A stretch of 64,000 nt of DNA from Psychroflexus sp. MES1-P1E (GCF_002836055.1 NZ_PJBS01000159.1:1-64000), one strand, 5' to 3'. Positions 8,940 to 17,712 are shown, numbered from the stretch's first letter. The notes: a model not told the origin generated them from the letters alone. Program-made: numbers and translations.

Positions 8940-10010
8940 CTATTTGAAATAACTGAAATCTTCCCCATTTTTAATTTCAAGTAAAGAGTTATAAATTAAT
9001 TTGATGACGTTTTCAACATCAGATTCATGTACCATCTCTACGGTGGTATGCATATATTTTAACGGTAAAGAGATAAGCGCTGATGCTACACCGCCATTGC
9101 TATAAGCAAACGCATCAGTATCTGTACCTGTCATTCGGCTTGCAGCTAAACGTTGAAAGGGAATATTGTGTTTCTCTGCAGTATCGATAAGAAGTTCTCT
9201 CAGTTTGTTTTGTACTGCTGGAGCATAACTTATAACAGGACCTGCCCCAATCTTAGTAAAACCTTCTTTTTTCTTTTCTATCATTGGCGTAGTCGTGTCG
9301 TGACAAACGTCAGTGACAATAGCTACATTAGGCTTAATGGTTTGGGCTATCATTTCAGCTCCTCGTAAGCCAATTTCTTCTTGAACAGAGTTAGTAATGT
9401 ATAATCCAAATGGTAGCACTACATTGTTTTCCTTTAGCATTCTAGCCACTTCAGCAATCATAAAACCACCCATTCTATTATCTAAACCTCTACACACAAA
9501 CTTATCTCCATTCAGAATGAAAAATTCGTCTGGATAGGTAATGACACAACCAACATGGACTCCAAGCTTTTCAACCTCTTCTTTAGTATCACAACCAACA
9601 TCTATACAAATGTTATCAGATTTAGGGGATTGCTCGCTCGATTTATCTCTGGTGTGTATGGCTGGCCATCCAAAAACTCCTTTTACAATGCCTTTTTTGG
9701 TATGGATGTTTACCCGCTTGGAAGTTGCTATCTGATGATCGCTGCCTCCATTTCTTATCACATAAATTAAACCTTCATCAGTGATATAATTGACGTACCA
9801 GGATATTTCATCGGCATGACCTTCTATAACCACCTTAAAATCGGCATCAGGATTTATAATACCAACGGCTGTTCCATAAGTATCTGTAATGAATTCATCT
9901 ACGTAAGGTCTTAGATAGTCCATCCAAAGCTTTTGACCCTCCGATTCATAACCAGTTGGAGCGGCATTATTTAAATACTTTTCTAAAAATTTTAGTGAAT
10001 TATCGTTCAT
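8940..10010 (-). CDS. M42 family metallo-aminopeptidase (glutamyl/deblocking aminopeptidase type)
   Basis: 356 residues, the usual M42 length. Visible active-site segments are EGHADEIS (first metal His/Asp), CRGLDNRMGG (bridging Asp), VQEEIGLRGAE (catalytic Glu pair), VTDVCHDTTTP (metal Asp) and a late YMHTTVEMVHESD (His ligand). M42 enzymes form large tetrahedral dodecamers and trim N-terminal residues from peptides in the cytoplasm. Some members of the family were first annotated as endoglucanases or as FrvX. No signal peptide, so cytoplasmic. Monocistronic, divergent from the DUF4294 gene. Confidence 0.92.
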   Translation of the reverse strand: MNDNSLKFLEKYLNNAAPTGYESEGQKLWMDYLRPYVDEFITDTYGTAVGIINPDADFKVVIEGHADEISWYVNYITDEGLIYVIRNGGSDHQIATSKRVNIHTKKGIVKGVFGWPAIHTRDKSSEQSPKSDNICIDVGCDTKEEVEKLGVHVGCVITYPDEFFILNGDKFVCRGLDNRMGGFMIAEVARMLKENNVVLPFGLYITNSVQEEIGLRGAEMIAQTIKPNVAIVTDVCHDTTTPMIEKKKEGFTKIGAGPVISYAPAVQNKLRELLIDTAEKHNIPFQRLAASRMTGTDTDAFAYSNGGVASALISLPLKYMHTTVEMVHESDVENVIKLIYNSLLEIKNGEDFSYFK

Positions 10011-10117
10011 ATCTATTCTTTTTGTTGTGCGAATTTAATAAAGTATTGAGATATAGTTGAAAACGAATCCTTAATTTTGGAACAATTTTAGAGGTTCATA
10101 CTATAAATTATTTTATT

Positions 10118-10831
10118 TTGAAATTAGCTATAGCTTTTTTTCTGTTAGCAGGTGTCTCAGTAAGTGCTCAGGAGGCAAGATATCAAGAGACATCAACTTG
10201 CTCCAATCAACAATACCTAATCATAGGTAAAGATGCCTCTTGGGTAAGTGAAGTTGAGTTAGAGGAAGTAATGATATATCCTAAACTTAAATTTAAAAGT
10301 CGAGACGATTTTAGAGATTACCTCATATTAAAACGCAAAACTAAAAAGGTATGGCCTTATGTAAAGCTAGCTTCAGAACGTTTTGAAACTTTAAACAAAC
10401 GCTTATCGAGTATTGACTCTAAACCTTCAAAAAGACAGTATACCAGAGTTATTCAAAGGTATGTAGAAGAGGAGTTTACAGAAGAATTAAAAAAACTAAC
10501 AAAAACTGAAGGTCAAATCTTAGTTAAACTAATTCATCGCCAAACTGGTGTAACCACCTTCGATTTGGTAAAAGACCTCCGTTCTGGATGGCGAGCCTTT
10601 TGGTATAATACCACCGCTAGTTTGTTTAATATTTCTTTAAAAGAAGAATTTAATCCTTCAGAAATTAAAGAAGACTTTTATATTGAAGATATTTTACAAA
10701 GAGAATTTCAATCAGAACATCTTGAAAGACAATCTCCTAAGTTTAAAATTAATCTTATGGACTTAATGGAAAAATGGCAAAAAGAATCTGGTTTGATACC
10801 TCCTTCTGCCATAAGATCCAATCGGTATTAA
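10118..10831 (+). CDS. DUF4294 family secreted protein
   Basis: 237 residues beginning with a signal peptide (MKLAIAFFLLAGVSVSAQ). The conserved core VMIYPKLKFKSRDDFRDYLI followed by KRKTKKVWPYVKLASERFETLN is the DUF4294 signature as I remember it, found mostly in Bacteroidota. Function is not established. The start is TTG at 10118: the frame is open upstream but has no ATG, and the signal peptide begins here. Charged C-terminal half, probably periplasmic. Ends one base before the convergent amtB stop. Confidence 0.8.
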   Translation: MKLAIAFFLLAGVSVSAQEARYQETSTCSNQQYLIIGKDASWVSEVELEEVMIYPKLKFKSRDDFRDYLILKRKTKKVWPYVKLASERFETLNKRLSSIDSKPSKRQYTRVIQRYVEEEFTEELKKLTKTEGQILVKLIHRQTGVTTFDLVKDLRSGWRAFWYNTTASLFNISLKEEFNPSEIKEDFYIEDILQREFQSEHLERQSPKFKINLMDLMEKWQKESGLIPPSAIRSNRY

Positions 10832-10832
10832 A

Positions 10833-12059
10833 TCAATGTTGATTTAAACCAAAATCTGCATATGCATCCATACCATGTTCGTGAATATCTAAACCTTCAA
10901 CTTCGTGTTTAGATGATACTCTTAAGCCCATAAATGTCTTGATAGGCCATAGGATGATACTAGCGCTGAAGCAACAAAACCCACCAACAGTTGCTATAGA
11001 TACCAACTGTATAAAAAACTGTTCTGTTCCTGCCATATTTCCAAATAGGCCTACTGCCAAAGTTCCCCAGATACCACAACACAAGTGAACAGGAATTGCT
11101 CCTACAGGATCGTCTATTCTTATAATATCCATTAATTTAACGGCTAGAATAATGATTAGCCCAGCAATGAGTCCTATGGCAATTGACTCTAGGGGGGACA
11201 TCAAATCTGCGCCTGCTGTTATTCCTACAAGTCCTCCTAATATACCATTCATAAACATCGTTACATCAAAATTTTTGAAGACCAAAAAACTACTGATGCA
11301 GGCTCCTAAGCCTCCAGATGCAGCGGCTAAACTTGTGGTGACGAGTACGATAGAAGTACTGGCTGGATCTGCAGAAAGTACTGAGCCTCCATTAAATCCA
11401 AACCAACCAAACCAGAGTAAAAACACTCCAGTTGCAGCTAAAGGAATATTATGGCCTGGAATGGCAAAAATCTTTTTACCCTTAAACTTTCCTATACGGG
11501 GGCCTAGGAAAACCACAGCCATAAGGGCCGCCCAACCCCCAACAGAATGCACCAATGTAGACCCTGCAAAATCATAAAAACCAAAATCACTTAAAAATCC
11601 ACCTCCCCAAAGCCAAGATCCACTAATAGGGTATATAAAACCTACGTAAATAATTGAAAATACCATAAAGGCGCCAATTTTAATACGTTCTGCGACAGCA
11701 CCAGAGACTATAGTTGCCGCTGTCGCAGCAAACATCCCTTGGAATAAAAAATCTGTCCAATAGGTATAGCCTGCATCCGCATAATCTGCGGTTAGACCAT
11801 TGTCTGGCAGATGCAATCCAACTTCACTTAGACTAAACCATCCATTAAAGTCTCCTGGATACATGATGTTGAAGCCTACAATATAATAGAGAACTAGTCC
11901 AGAGCAAATGATAAAAAAGTTTTTGAATAAAATATTAATGGTGTTTTTTTGACGAGTTAAGCCAATCTCTAAAAGAGAAAAACCTAGGTGCATTAAAAAA
12001 ACCAAAGCGATGCAAAGCATCATCCATATATTATTTGCAGTAAATAGAGCGTTTTCCAT
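10833..12059 (-). CDS. amtB: Ammonium transporter
   Basis: 408 residues, about eleven transmembrane segments, Amt/Mep/Rh family. Visible marks are FLFQGMFAATAATIVSGAVAER, the pore His in TLVHSVGGWAALM, the second conserved His in PVHLCCGIWGT, and LLWFGWFGFNGGS. It conducts ammonia/ammonium across the inner membrane. It lies 5 bases downstream of glnK, the classical glnK-amtB arrangement in which the PII trimer plugs the transporter when nitrogen is ample. The N-terminus lacks an obvious cleaved signal, unlike E. coli AmtB. Confidence 0.96.
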   Translation of the reverse strand: MENALFTANNIWMMLCIALVFLMHLGFSLLEIGLTRQKNTINILFKNFFIICSGLVLYYIVGFNIMYPGDFNGWFSLSEVGLHLPDNGLTADYADAGYTYWTDFLFQGMFAATAATIVSGAVAERIKIGAFMVFSIIYVGFIYPISGSWLWGGGFLSDFGFYDFAGSTLVHSVGGWAALMAVVFLGPRIGKFKGKKIFAIPGHNIPLAATGVFLLWFGWFGFNGGSVLSADPASTSIVLVTTSLAAASGGLGACISSFLVFKNFDVTMFMNGILGGLVGITAGADLMSPLESIAIGLIAGLIIILAVKLMDIIRIDDPVGAIPVHLCCGIWGTLAVGLFGNMAGTEQFFIQLVSIATVGGFCCFSASIILWPIKTFMGLRVSSKHEVEGLDIHEHGMDAYADFGLNQH

Positions 12060-12064
12060 AGTTT

Positions 12065-12403
12065 TTATTTAGTTGCTTGAGTTCCACGTTCACCTGTTCT
12101 TATCCTAATACATTCTTCAATATTGGAAATGAATATTTTTCCATCTCCAACATCTCCAGTTTTAGCCTTTTCAATTAAGGTTTCTACGGTTTTGTCAACA
12201 AAATCATCAGACACAATAACCACTAAGTATCGTCTTTGAATATCACTTGTGCTATAAGAAATCCCCCTATATAAGTGACCTTGTTTTTCATTTCCTACAC
12301 CCGTGACGTCCCAATAACTAAAGAAATTCACCTCTATTTGATGGAGTGCTTCTTTAACTTCATCAAAACGAGACTTTCTAATAATCGCCTCTATTTTTTT
12401 CAT
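12065..12403 (-). CDS. glnK: PII nitrogen regulatory protein
   Basis: 112-residue PII protein. Seen: N-terminal MKKIEAIIRKSRFDEVKEAL, T-loop with YRGISYS (Tyr50 aligns with the uridylylated Tyr51 of enterobacterial PII) and the C-terminal signature GDGKIFISNIEECIRIRTGERG. PII proteins bind ATP/ADP and 2-oxoglutarate and control AmtB. The T-loop is about one residue shorter than in E. coli GlnK and ends TSDIQRRY rather than VDFLPK, a Bacteroidota-type loop. Whether it is uridylylated here is unknown. First gene of the glnK-amtB pair. Confidence 0.95.
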   Translation of the reverse strand: MKKIEAIIRKSRFDEVKEALHQIEVNFFSYWDVTGVGNEKQGHLYRGISYSTSDIQRRYLVVIVSDDFVDKTVETLIEKAKTGDVGDGKIFISNIEECIRIRTGERGTQATK

Positions 12404-12433
12404 ATCCCCTAAAATTTAAATGTAAATATATAT

Positions 12434-12498
12434 AAAACATATAATAAAATAAAACACCCCCTACGAAATAGGGGGTGTTTTATTTTATTATATGTTTT
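12434..12498. terminator. 30-bp perfect inverted repeat between thioesterase and glnK
   Basis: Left arm 12434-12463 and right arm 12469-12498 are perfect reverse complements over 30 bp around the loop CGAAA. The centre is GC-rich (ACCCCCTA / TAGGGGGT) and the outer half is A/T only. It sits 90 bases after the thioesterase stop and 31 bases before the glnK start, both on the minus strand. It can end the upstream transcript or act as a leader structure for glnK. Confidence 0.8.
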
Positions 12499-12587
12499 GA
12501 TTTAGCTAAATATAGTTACTCTAATACTTGTTGAGTTAAAAAATTTAGTGACGAGTGTCTTGATAGAAATTTATCAATGGCCCTTAA

Positions 12588-13130
12588 CTACTCAAGCTTG
12601 ACATTATAGTTCTTTAAAATTTCATTGTATTCTGCTCTAATAAAATTAAAATTTTTGAAGGTCTCATCGTGTTGTTTCCTATTTTCCATTCTTTTGATAT
12701 TTTTGATAAAACGCCTGTAGTCATCTTCAGCGCTTAATCTAAGGCCTGGAACTTCAATAGATTTTCCATGATCATCTTTAGCTACCATGGTAAAATAGGA
12801 GGAATTACAATGTTTTTTGTCTCCGTTTTGTATATTTTCAGATTCTACACGAATTCCAACAACCATCGACGTCCTTCCAACGTAATTTACCGAAGATTTT
12901 AGGGTAAGAAGCTCTCCAACCTCCACAGGGTTTAAAAAGTCTACGCGGTCTACACTTGCCGTGACACAATAATTTTCGGAGTGCTTGGCTGCACATGCAA
13001 AAGCAACTTGGTCCAGAAGTGATAGAATAAATCCACCATGAATCTTTCCTCCAAAATTTGAATGGGAGGGTAACATGAGTTGTGATAAGATTACTATAGA
13101 ATCTGAAGGATGTTTGAATTTTTTAGTCAT
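12588..13130 (-). CDS. Acyl-CoA thioesterase, hotdog fold (YciA/BFIT-like)
   Basis: 180 residues with one hotdog domain (about 8-130): SQLMLPSHSNFGGKIHGGFILSLLD carries the typical GG-x-HGG helix start with the Asp nearby, followed by VTASVDRVDFLNPVEVGELLTL and VGRTSMVVGIRVES. Such enzymes hydrolyse acyl-CoA to free acid and CoA. The chain-length preference cannot be read from sequence. The C-terminal about 45 residues are charged and helical. Located 9 bases after rmuC on the same strand, so likely co-transcribed. Confidence 0.85.
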   Translation of the reverse strand: MTKKFKHPSDSIVILSQLMLPSHSNFGGKIHGGFILSLLDQVAFACAAKHSENYCVTASVDRVDFLNPVEVGELLTLKSSVNYVGRTSMVVGIRVESENIQNGDKKHCNSSYFTMVAKDDHGKSIEVPGLRLSAEDDYRRFIKNIKRMENRKQHDETFKNFNFIRAEYNEILKNYNVKLE

Positions 13131-13139
13131 AGCTTAGTT

Positions 13140-14465
13140 TTATTGAGTTTCTGTCCATTTTGAGTTTAGGACTTTTTTGGAAGTAACGCCCATCTCTTTT
13201 AATGACGTTACATCTTTTATCAAATTTTGTTTTCCAGTCAATTTTTTCATGGCTTTATCGTAAGTAGATTTTGTAGAATCAATGCGATTTCCAACCTCAT
13301 CTAAGCCTTCAATTAAATTAACAAATTTATCATATAAATCACCAGCATGTTTAGCGATTTGCACAGCATTTTGTTGTTGTTTTTCATTGCTCCAAACCAT
13401 GTCTACAGTTCTTAATGTAGAGAGTAAAGTAGTAGGACTTACCATCAAAATATTATCTTGGAAAGCGGAGTAAAAGAAATTTGAATTCTCACTTTGCGCA
13501 AGGAATAAGGCGGGTTCAATGGGGACAAACATCAAAATAAAATCTGGTGTAGAATTTCCACCAAGCAGCTCATAGTTTTTATCTTTTAGGCCTTTAAGGT
13601 GAGTTTCCATAGATTTCACGTGCGCTTTTAAATGTCCAGCTTTTTCTTGCTCATCGTCAGAATTGATGTACCGTTCGTAGGCTTTTAAACTCACTTTAGA
13701 ATCTATGATCATTTTCTTTTCATTGGGTAAATAAACTACAACATCAGGCAATTTGCTCAAGCCATTTTCATCCTTAAAGTGCTGTTGTACTCTGTATTCA
13801 CGCCCTTTTGTCAGTCCAGATTTTTCCAGAACTTTTTCCAAAATCATTTCTCCCCAGTTGCCTTGTGTTTTACTACTGCCTTTTAGAGCATTAGTTAAAT
13901 TATTGGCTTCTTCTGAAATTTTCAAATTCTGTTCGTTGAGATATTTCAGTTGTTGTTCAAGTTGAATATGACCTTTCAAAAAATCAGAATTCGTCTTTTC
14001 AATTTTGGTTTCAAAAGAGGTCAACTTCTCTTTTAAGGGGTCTAAAATATGAGCTATATTTTTTTGATTTTGGAGTGTGAACTTTTCAGATTTTTGTTCT
14101 AAAATCCTTTGGGCAAGGTTTTCAAATTCTTCACTAAACTTTTTTTGAAGGGCTTGCATTTCAGATTTTTGCTCCCTCCATTTATTAACCAAACCTTCCA
14201 ATTCTGTCTCCTTTCTTATGAGTCTATTCTGAATTTGGAAGCGTTCATTTTCTTCACTTTTCAATTCAGCTCTAAGTTTTTCGGTAGCGGTTATGAACTC
14301 GTCTTTTGATTTTTGCTCTCGTCGAACGGACTCTTCATATAGTGACTGAAAGTGGGATGATTTGGTTTGCCAAGTAGCAATCGTAGATTTATCCATCAGC
14401 TTTGCCAACAAAAAGCCTAAAGCCAGAGCAAACAAGCCAAGAAATATATAAGATGCGTATTCCAT
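13140..14465 (-). CDS. rmuC: DNA recombination protein RmuC
   Basis: 441 residues. An N-terminal membrane anchor (YIFLGLFALALGFLLAKLM) is followed by a long coiled coil (about 35-200) and the RmuC core (about 205-390) with GSSKTQGNWGEMILEKVLEKSGL, LPDVVVYLPNEKKMIIDSKV and DFILMFVPIEPAL. The core is a PD-(D/E)xK-like nuclease-fold region: D and E/K residues occur around PDVVVYLP and IDSKVS. RmuC limits inversion events at short inverted repeats. Precedes the thioesterase by 9 bases. Confidence 0.93.
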   Translation of the reverse strand: MEYASYIFLGLFALALGFLLAKLMDKSTIATWQTKSSHFQSLYEESVRREQKSKDEFITATEKLRAELKSEENERFQIQNRLIRKETELEGLVNKWREQKSEMQALQKKFSEEFENLAQRILEQKSEKFTLQNQKNIAHILDPLKEKLTSFETKIEKTNSDFLKGHIQLEQQLKYLNEQNLKISEEANNLTNALKGSSKTQGNWGEMILEKVLEKSGLTKGREYRVQQHFKDENGLSKLPDVVVYLPNEKKMIIDSKVSLKAYERYINSDDEQEKAGHLKAHVKSMETHLKGLKDKNYELLGGNSTPDFILMFVPIEPALFLAQSENSNFFYSAFQDNILMVSPTTLLSTLRTVDMVWSNEKQQQNAVQIAKHAGDLYDKFVNLIEGLDEVGNRIDSTKSTYDKAMKKLTGKQNLIKDVTSLKEMGVTSKKVLNSKWTETQ

Positions 14466-14527
14466 AGAGATATTTTTTCAAAGATATAAAGAGAATCTTC
14501 ACTATAAACCAATTTTTGGTTTGGGGT

Positions 14528-16129
14528 CTACTTAGATTTCTTAACCTTTGATAGGTCAAGTAAATTAAAAGGGTTAATGCCCAACCCACTTACAGATTTT
14601 GACCTAAAACGAATCACTTCATCATAATAGAGAGGAATCATTGGAGCTTTTTCTACTAAGATAGAATCCATCTGTGAATAAAGTTTATACCGGATTGTGT
14701 CTTCTGTTATCTTCAAAGCTTCTTCGTAGAGTCTGTCGTAAGTGTCATTATTAAAATGGGTGTAATTAGGACCGTTGGGTGAAAAGTTATCACTGTAGAA
14801 CAAGGATAAGTAATTGATAGCATCTGGATAATCGGCAATCCAGCTAGCTCTAAAATTATCCAATTGTCCTGCAGAGCGTTTTTGACGAATGGTGGAAGGT
14901 GGCATGACATCTATATCTACTTGAATTCCAATTTTTTGTACCTCCTTTTGAATAAATTCCACCAAATCTATATAGGAGGGATTGGTGCTTATTATCAATT
15001 TTGGTGAGATGATTCCTGTTTCATTCTTGAACTTCTCTATAAGAGCTTTTGCCTTTTTAGGTTGGTAAGAATAGCCATCTACAGTGGTCTGGCCAGCCAA
15101 TCCTTCTGGAATAAAACCTTTATGTGCAGGGATTCCAATATTGTTTCTTAGATACTTGATCATTTTATCTCGATCAAATGCATAATTGATTGCTTTTCTA
15201 AAGTCTTGAGATTGAATCTCTGTTGAAGGAGAATCTAAGTAAAACCCCAAATATTCTGTGTTTAGGTAGGGGCTTTTATCCATATCTACACGAGCTTCAA
15301 ATTTCGAACTTAACTTTCCGCTGGTGGTGATAAGTTCGTCTTTATAGGAAGGATCTAAACCGCTTAAAAAATCAAGCTTACCTTGGATAAAGGCTAAAAA
15401 TTCACTTTGTTTATCTGGTAAAAAGGTGATAGAAATGGCTTCCAAATAGGGCAAAGCATTTCCTTTAGCATCTGTTTTAAAATACAATTTATTTTTTCTC
15501 AACACCATCTTTTCTCCGATCTCCCAACGTTTAAATTTGAATGGACCTGTTCCAATAGGCGAAGTTTGAAAATCTAAGTTTTGCATTTCTCTTGGAATCA
15601 CCGAGCAGAATTTTGAAGACAATAAGCCTAGAAATGCAGGAAATCGGTGTTCTAACTCAATTTCAATCAAATCATCAGTTTTCGCTTCAATGTTTTTTAC
15701 GTTAGACATGACCCAACTTCCAGGGGAAGCAACCTCAGGATCTGTAAGCCTTTTGAGACTGTACTCTACATCTTTTGCAGAAACATGACGGGTGGAGTCT
15801 TTTCCGAAGATAGTATGTTTATGAAATAACACGTCTTGTCTCAGTTGGAAAGTATACGTTAAACCATCTTCAGAAATTGTCCAAGAATGGGCAAGATCCT
15901 CTTCTATGGAGAGGTTCGAATCCAGTTTTACTAAAGTATTGTACATCTGGTGAGCAGGCCAAATGTTCCGTTGGTCTTTAGCAAAAGCTGGATCTAGAGA
16001 TGTAATATTGGCATGCTCATTATATCTAAAGACTAAGTGATCTCGATTATTTACTTCTGGAGAAGAGCATGAAGCTAGAATTAATAAATTCAACAGAAAA
16101 ATAAACGAAAGTGATGAAAGGTATTTCAA
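14528..16129 (-). CDS. Peptide-type ABC transporter substrate-binding lipoprotein (SBP_bac_5 family)
   Basis: 533 residues. Lipobox LASC with Cys21 places it in a membrane. The SBP family 5 fold is visible: early NITSLDPAFAKDQRN, HSWTISEDGLTYTFQLRQDVLFH, GTGPFKFKRWEIGEKMVL, the DFRKAINYAFDRDKMI segment and C-terminal PMIPLYYDEVIRF. Members bind oligopeptides, nickel or sugars for ABC import. No permease or ATPase gene lies nearby, so it is an orphan here. Transcribed toward rmuC with a 62-base gap. A 33-residue basic/hydrophobic C-terminal end follows the core. Confidence 0.88.
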   Translation of the reverse strand: MKYLSSLSFIFLLNLLILASCSSPEVNNRDHLVFRYNEHANITSLDPAFAKDQRNIWPAHQMYNTLVKLDSNLSIEEDLAHSWTISEDGLTYTFQLRQDVLFHKHTIFGKDSTRHVSAKDVEYSLKRLTDPEVASPGSWVMSNVKNIEAKTDDLIEIELEHRFPAFLGLLSSKFCSVIPREMQNLDFQTSPIGTGPFKFKRWEIGEKMVLRKNKLYFKTDAKGNALPYLEAISITFLPDKQSEFLAFIQGKLDFLSGLDPSYKDELITTSGKLSSKFEARVDMDKSPYLNTEYLGFYLDSPSTEIQSQDFRKAINYAFDRDKMIKYLRNNIGIPAHKGFIPEGLAGQTTVDGYSYQPKKAKALIEKFKNETGIISPKLIISTNPSYIDLVEFIQKEVQKIGIQVDIDVMPPSTIRQKRSAGQLDNFRASWIADYPDAINYLSLFYSDNFSPNGPNYTHFNNDTYDRLYEEALKITEDTIRYKLYSQMDSILVEKAPMIPLYYDEVIRFRSKSVSGLGINPFNLLDLSKVKKSK

Positions 16130-16198
16130 TTTTATAAAATAAATTATGGTTATTATCTTTTCCAGACGTTGCGAAGATAGAAGATTCTATTTATCTCG

Positions 16199-16441
16199 TT
16201 GCACTCATATAGATCAAAACACCTAAAAATTGTCCACTCAAAAGTTACTTTTTGTTTCTTAAGTTTTAAATTTAATTTATCTGAAACCTCAACTATGGTC
16301 TGTAACTTTGTAAATAAAGGTTATAAAAGAGTTGAGTTTCAAGAAGATCGTGACGTCTCCATTATTCGAATTGGCAGCTATGCTCAATTTAAACCAGAAG
16401 AGTTCGCCGATATAAATAAAGTAGATTTGGTTTTACACTAA
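16199..16441 (+). CDS. Small ORF, doubtful; possible gene fragment
   Basis: 80 codons; a more plausible start is the internal ATG giving MVCNFVNKGYKRVEFQEDRD and ending FADINKVDLVLH. The last 48 residues have balanced coding-like composition; the first 32 look non-coding. I recognise no family. It abuts an inverted-repeat element and decayed frames, so it may be the surviving end of a larger gene rather than a functional protein. Confidence 0.25.
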   Translation: MHSYRSKHLKIVHSKVTFCFLSFKFNLSETSTMVCNFVNKGYKRVEFQEDRDVSIIRIGSYAQFKPEEFADINKVDLVLH

Positions 16442-16449
16442 ATTAGACT

Positions 16450-16579
16450 TATAATGCCGCAATAAATCGCCTTTTTTACGCCTGCTTTTTATAAAAAATA
16501 ATTACCGTAGCTAAGGCCTATGCTGATTATTTTTAATTTCAATTAAAAAATAATCTAATTTATTCATACGGCATTATAA
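16450..16579. repeat. 130-bp element bounded by 11-bp inverted repeats (MITE-like or structured RNA)
   Basis: TTATAATGCCG at 16450-16460 is exactly complementary to CGGCATTATAA at 16569-16579. Inside, a 14-15 bp AT-rich hairpin at 16525-16555 shares its left arm with an alternative partner near 16493-16503, and the core CCGTAGCTAAGGCCTATGC carries the small palindromes TAGCTA and AGGCCT. No clear target duplication beyond a possible TA. No ORF inside. Confidence 0.45.
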
Positions 16580-16825
16580 ATATAATCTGGTCTTAGAGGT
16601 CACATTAAAATCTAAAGTTACCGACTTTATAACAGATTTGATAAACAAATATTTTGGCGAAGTACACTTCATGTGAGATTAACGAAGCAGGCTTCACTGT
16701 GGGCTCTTTCTTCATATAAAATACTACAGGAGCTTTTCTAAGGGTTTAGATAGCTTGGTAAAATTGATTTCATCGAAGAGCCGATTGCTATTTTTAATAA
16801 TGAAAATTTCCATTTTTTAGGATGA
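16554..16825 (+). pseudogene. Possible decayed coding sequence, family unknown
   Basis: Three adjoining protein-like segments in shifted frames. 16554-16676 reads ..YKYNLVLEVTLKSKVTDFI.. and ends in ..NKYFGEVHFM. Frame 16675-16719 continues EINEAGFTVGSFFI. Frame 16754-16825 reads LGKIDFIEEPIAIFNNENFH. Composition looks like degraded coding sequence with two frame changes. I do not recognise the parent family, and chance open frames in AT-rich DNA are a real alternative. Confidence 0.25.
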
Positions 16826-16959
16826 GAAGAATTTATAAAGTCTAAATAAAAAGCTAAACTTAGGTTTAGGTCCTTCACCTTCCATTCCATTGTTTAATTT
16901 TATGGTCGGTAAAATATCTACTTATTAGCAAAAAAGTATTAACACTAAAACCTCATATT

Positions 16960-17592
16960 ATGGCACATTTACGATTAGGAGATACAGCTCCAGATTTTAC
17001 TGCTGAAACAACTGAAGGAAATATTTCATTTCATGACTGGTTAGGAGACCAGTGGGGAATCATTTATTCTCACCCAGCAGACTTTACACCCGTATGTACG
17101 ACTGAACTTGGTCGAACAGCTCAGCTTAAAGATGAGTTTGATAGAAGACATGTAAAAGTTATTGCCTTAAGTGTAGACCCTTTAGAAGACCATCATGAGT
17201 GGATCAAAGACATAAACGAGACTCAAAACACCACTGTTAATTTTCCGATTATAGCAGATAGCGATAGAAAAGTAGCAGAGTTATATGACATGATTCATCC
17301 AAATGCTTCTGAAAAGGGCACAGTGCGTTCCGTATTTGTGGTTGGTCCAGACAAAAAAATAAAATTAACATTGACCTATCCAGCCTCTACAGGTAGAAAT
17401 TTTGATGAATTGCTAAGAGTTATTGATAGCCTTCAATTAACGGCTAATAAAAAGTTAGCAACCCCAGCAGATTGGAAGCCAGGTTTGGATGCTATTATTT
17501 CTCCATCGGTAAGTGATGAAGATGCAAAAGAACAATTCCCTGGATATAAAGCCATAAAATCCTATTTGAGAACGACTCCTACTGAAAAATAA
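16960..17592 (+). CDS. Peroxiredoxin, 1-Cys Prx6 type
   Basis: 210 residues. The peroxidatic cysteine is Cys46 in HPADFTPVCTTELG, with Thr43 and the Arg in TVRSVFVV completing the usual active site. There is no second cysteine anywhere in the protein, so it is a 1-Cys enzyme needing an external thiol. The long C-terminal extension (LATPADWKPG.. to FPGYKAIKSYLR) is typical of the Prx6/AhpC-like group and forms the dimer arm. It reduces hydrogen peroxide and organic hydroperoxides in the cytoplasm. Followed by a hairpin terminator. Confidence 0.94.
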   Translation: MAHLRLGDTAPDFTAETTEGNISFHDWLGDQWGIIYSHPADFTPVCTTELGRTAQLKDEFDRRHVKVIALSVDPLEDHHEWIKDINETQNTTVNFPIIADSDRKVAELYDMIHPNASEKGTVRSVFVVGPDKKIKLTLTYPASTGRNFDELLRVIDSLQLTANKKLATPADWKPGLDAIISPSVSDEDAKEQFPGYKAIKSYLRTTPTEK

Positions 17593-17616
17593 GTTATTTC
17601 TTAAAAATTAAAATTG

Positions 17617-17650
17617 ACCTTTGTTGGTATACTCCAGCAAAGGTTTTTAT
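17617..17650 (+). terminator. Terminator after peroxiredoxin gene
   Basis: Stem ACCTTTGTTGG (17617-17627) with CCAGCAAAGGT (17634-17644), one G-U pair, loop TATACT, followed by TTTTATTTT. Starts 25 bases after the stop. Confidence 0.85.
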
Positions 17651-17712
17651 TTTCAATAGAATTTTATCAATAAGACCTTATAAAATTGACTCTCTTGTTT
17701 TGGAGGTATGGA

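Larger units (their letters stand above)
16130..16959. other. Gene-poor region with inverted-repeat element and decayed coding traces
   Basis: About 830 bases between the binding protein and peroxiredoxin genes. It holds a weak 80-codon frame (16199-16441), an inverted-repeat-bounded stretch (16450-16579), and three consecutive protein-like stretches in shifting frames (16554-16676, 16675-16719, 16754-16825), consistent with a frameshifted gene remnant. Nothing recognisable lies from 16830 to 16959 apart from the presumed peroxiredoxin promoter. Confidence 0.5.

Noticed and set aside
11152-11577. 141-codon plus-strand open frame inside amtB
   Set aside because: Antisense to amtB; Pro/Ala/Ile-rich composition is a by-product of the transporter codons.
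16450-16579. Integron attC or insertion-sequence end
   Set aside because: No RYYYAAC/GTTRRRY core sites, no transposase or integrase, and no clear target duplication longer than TA.
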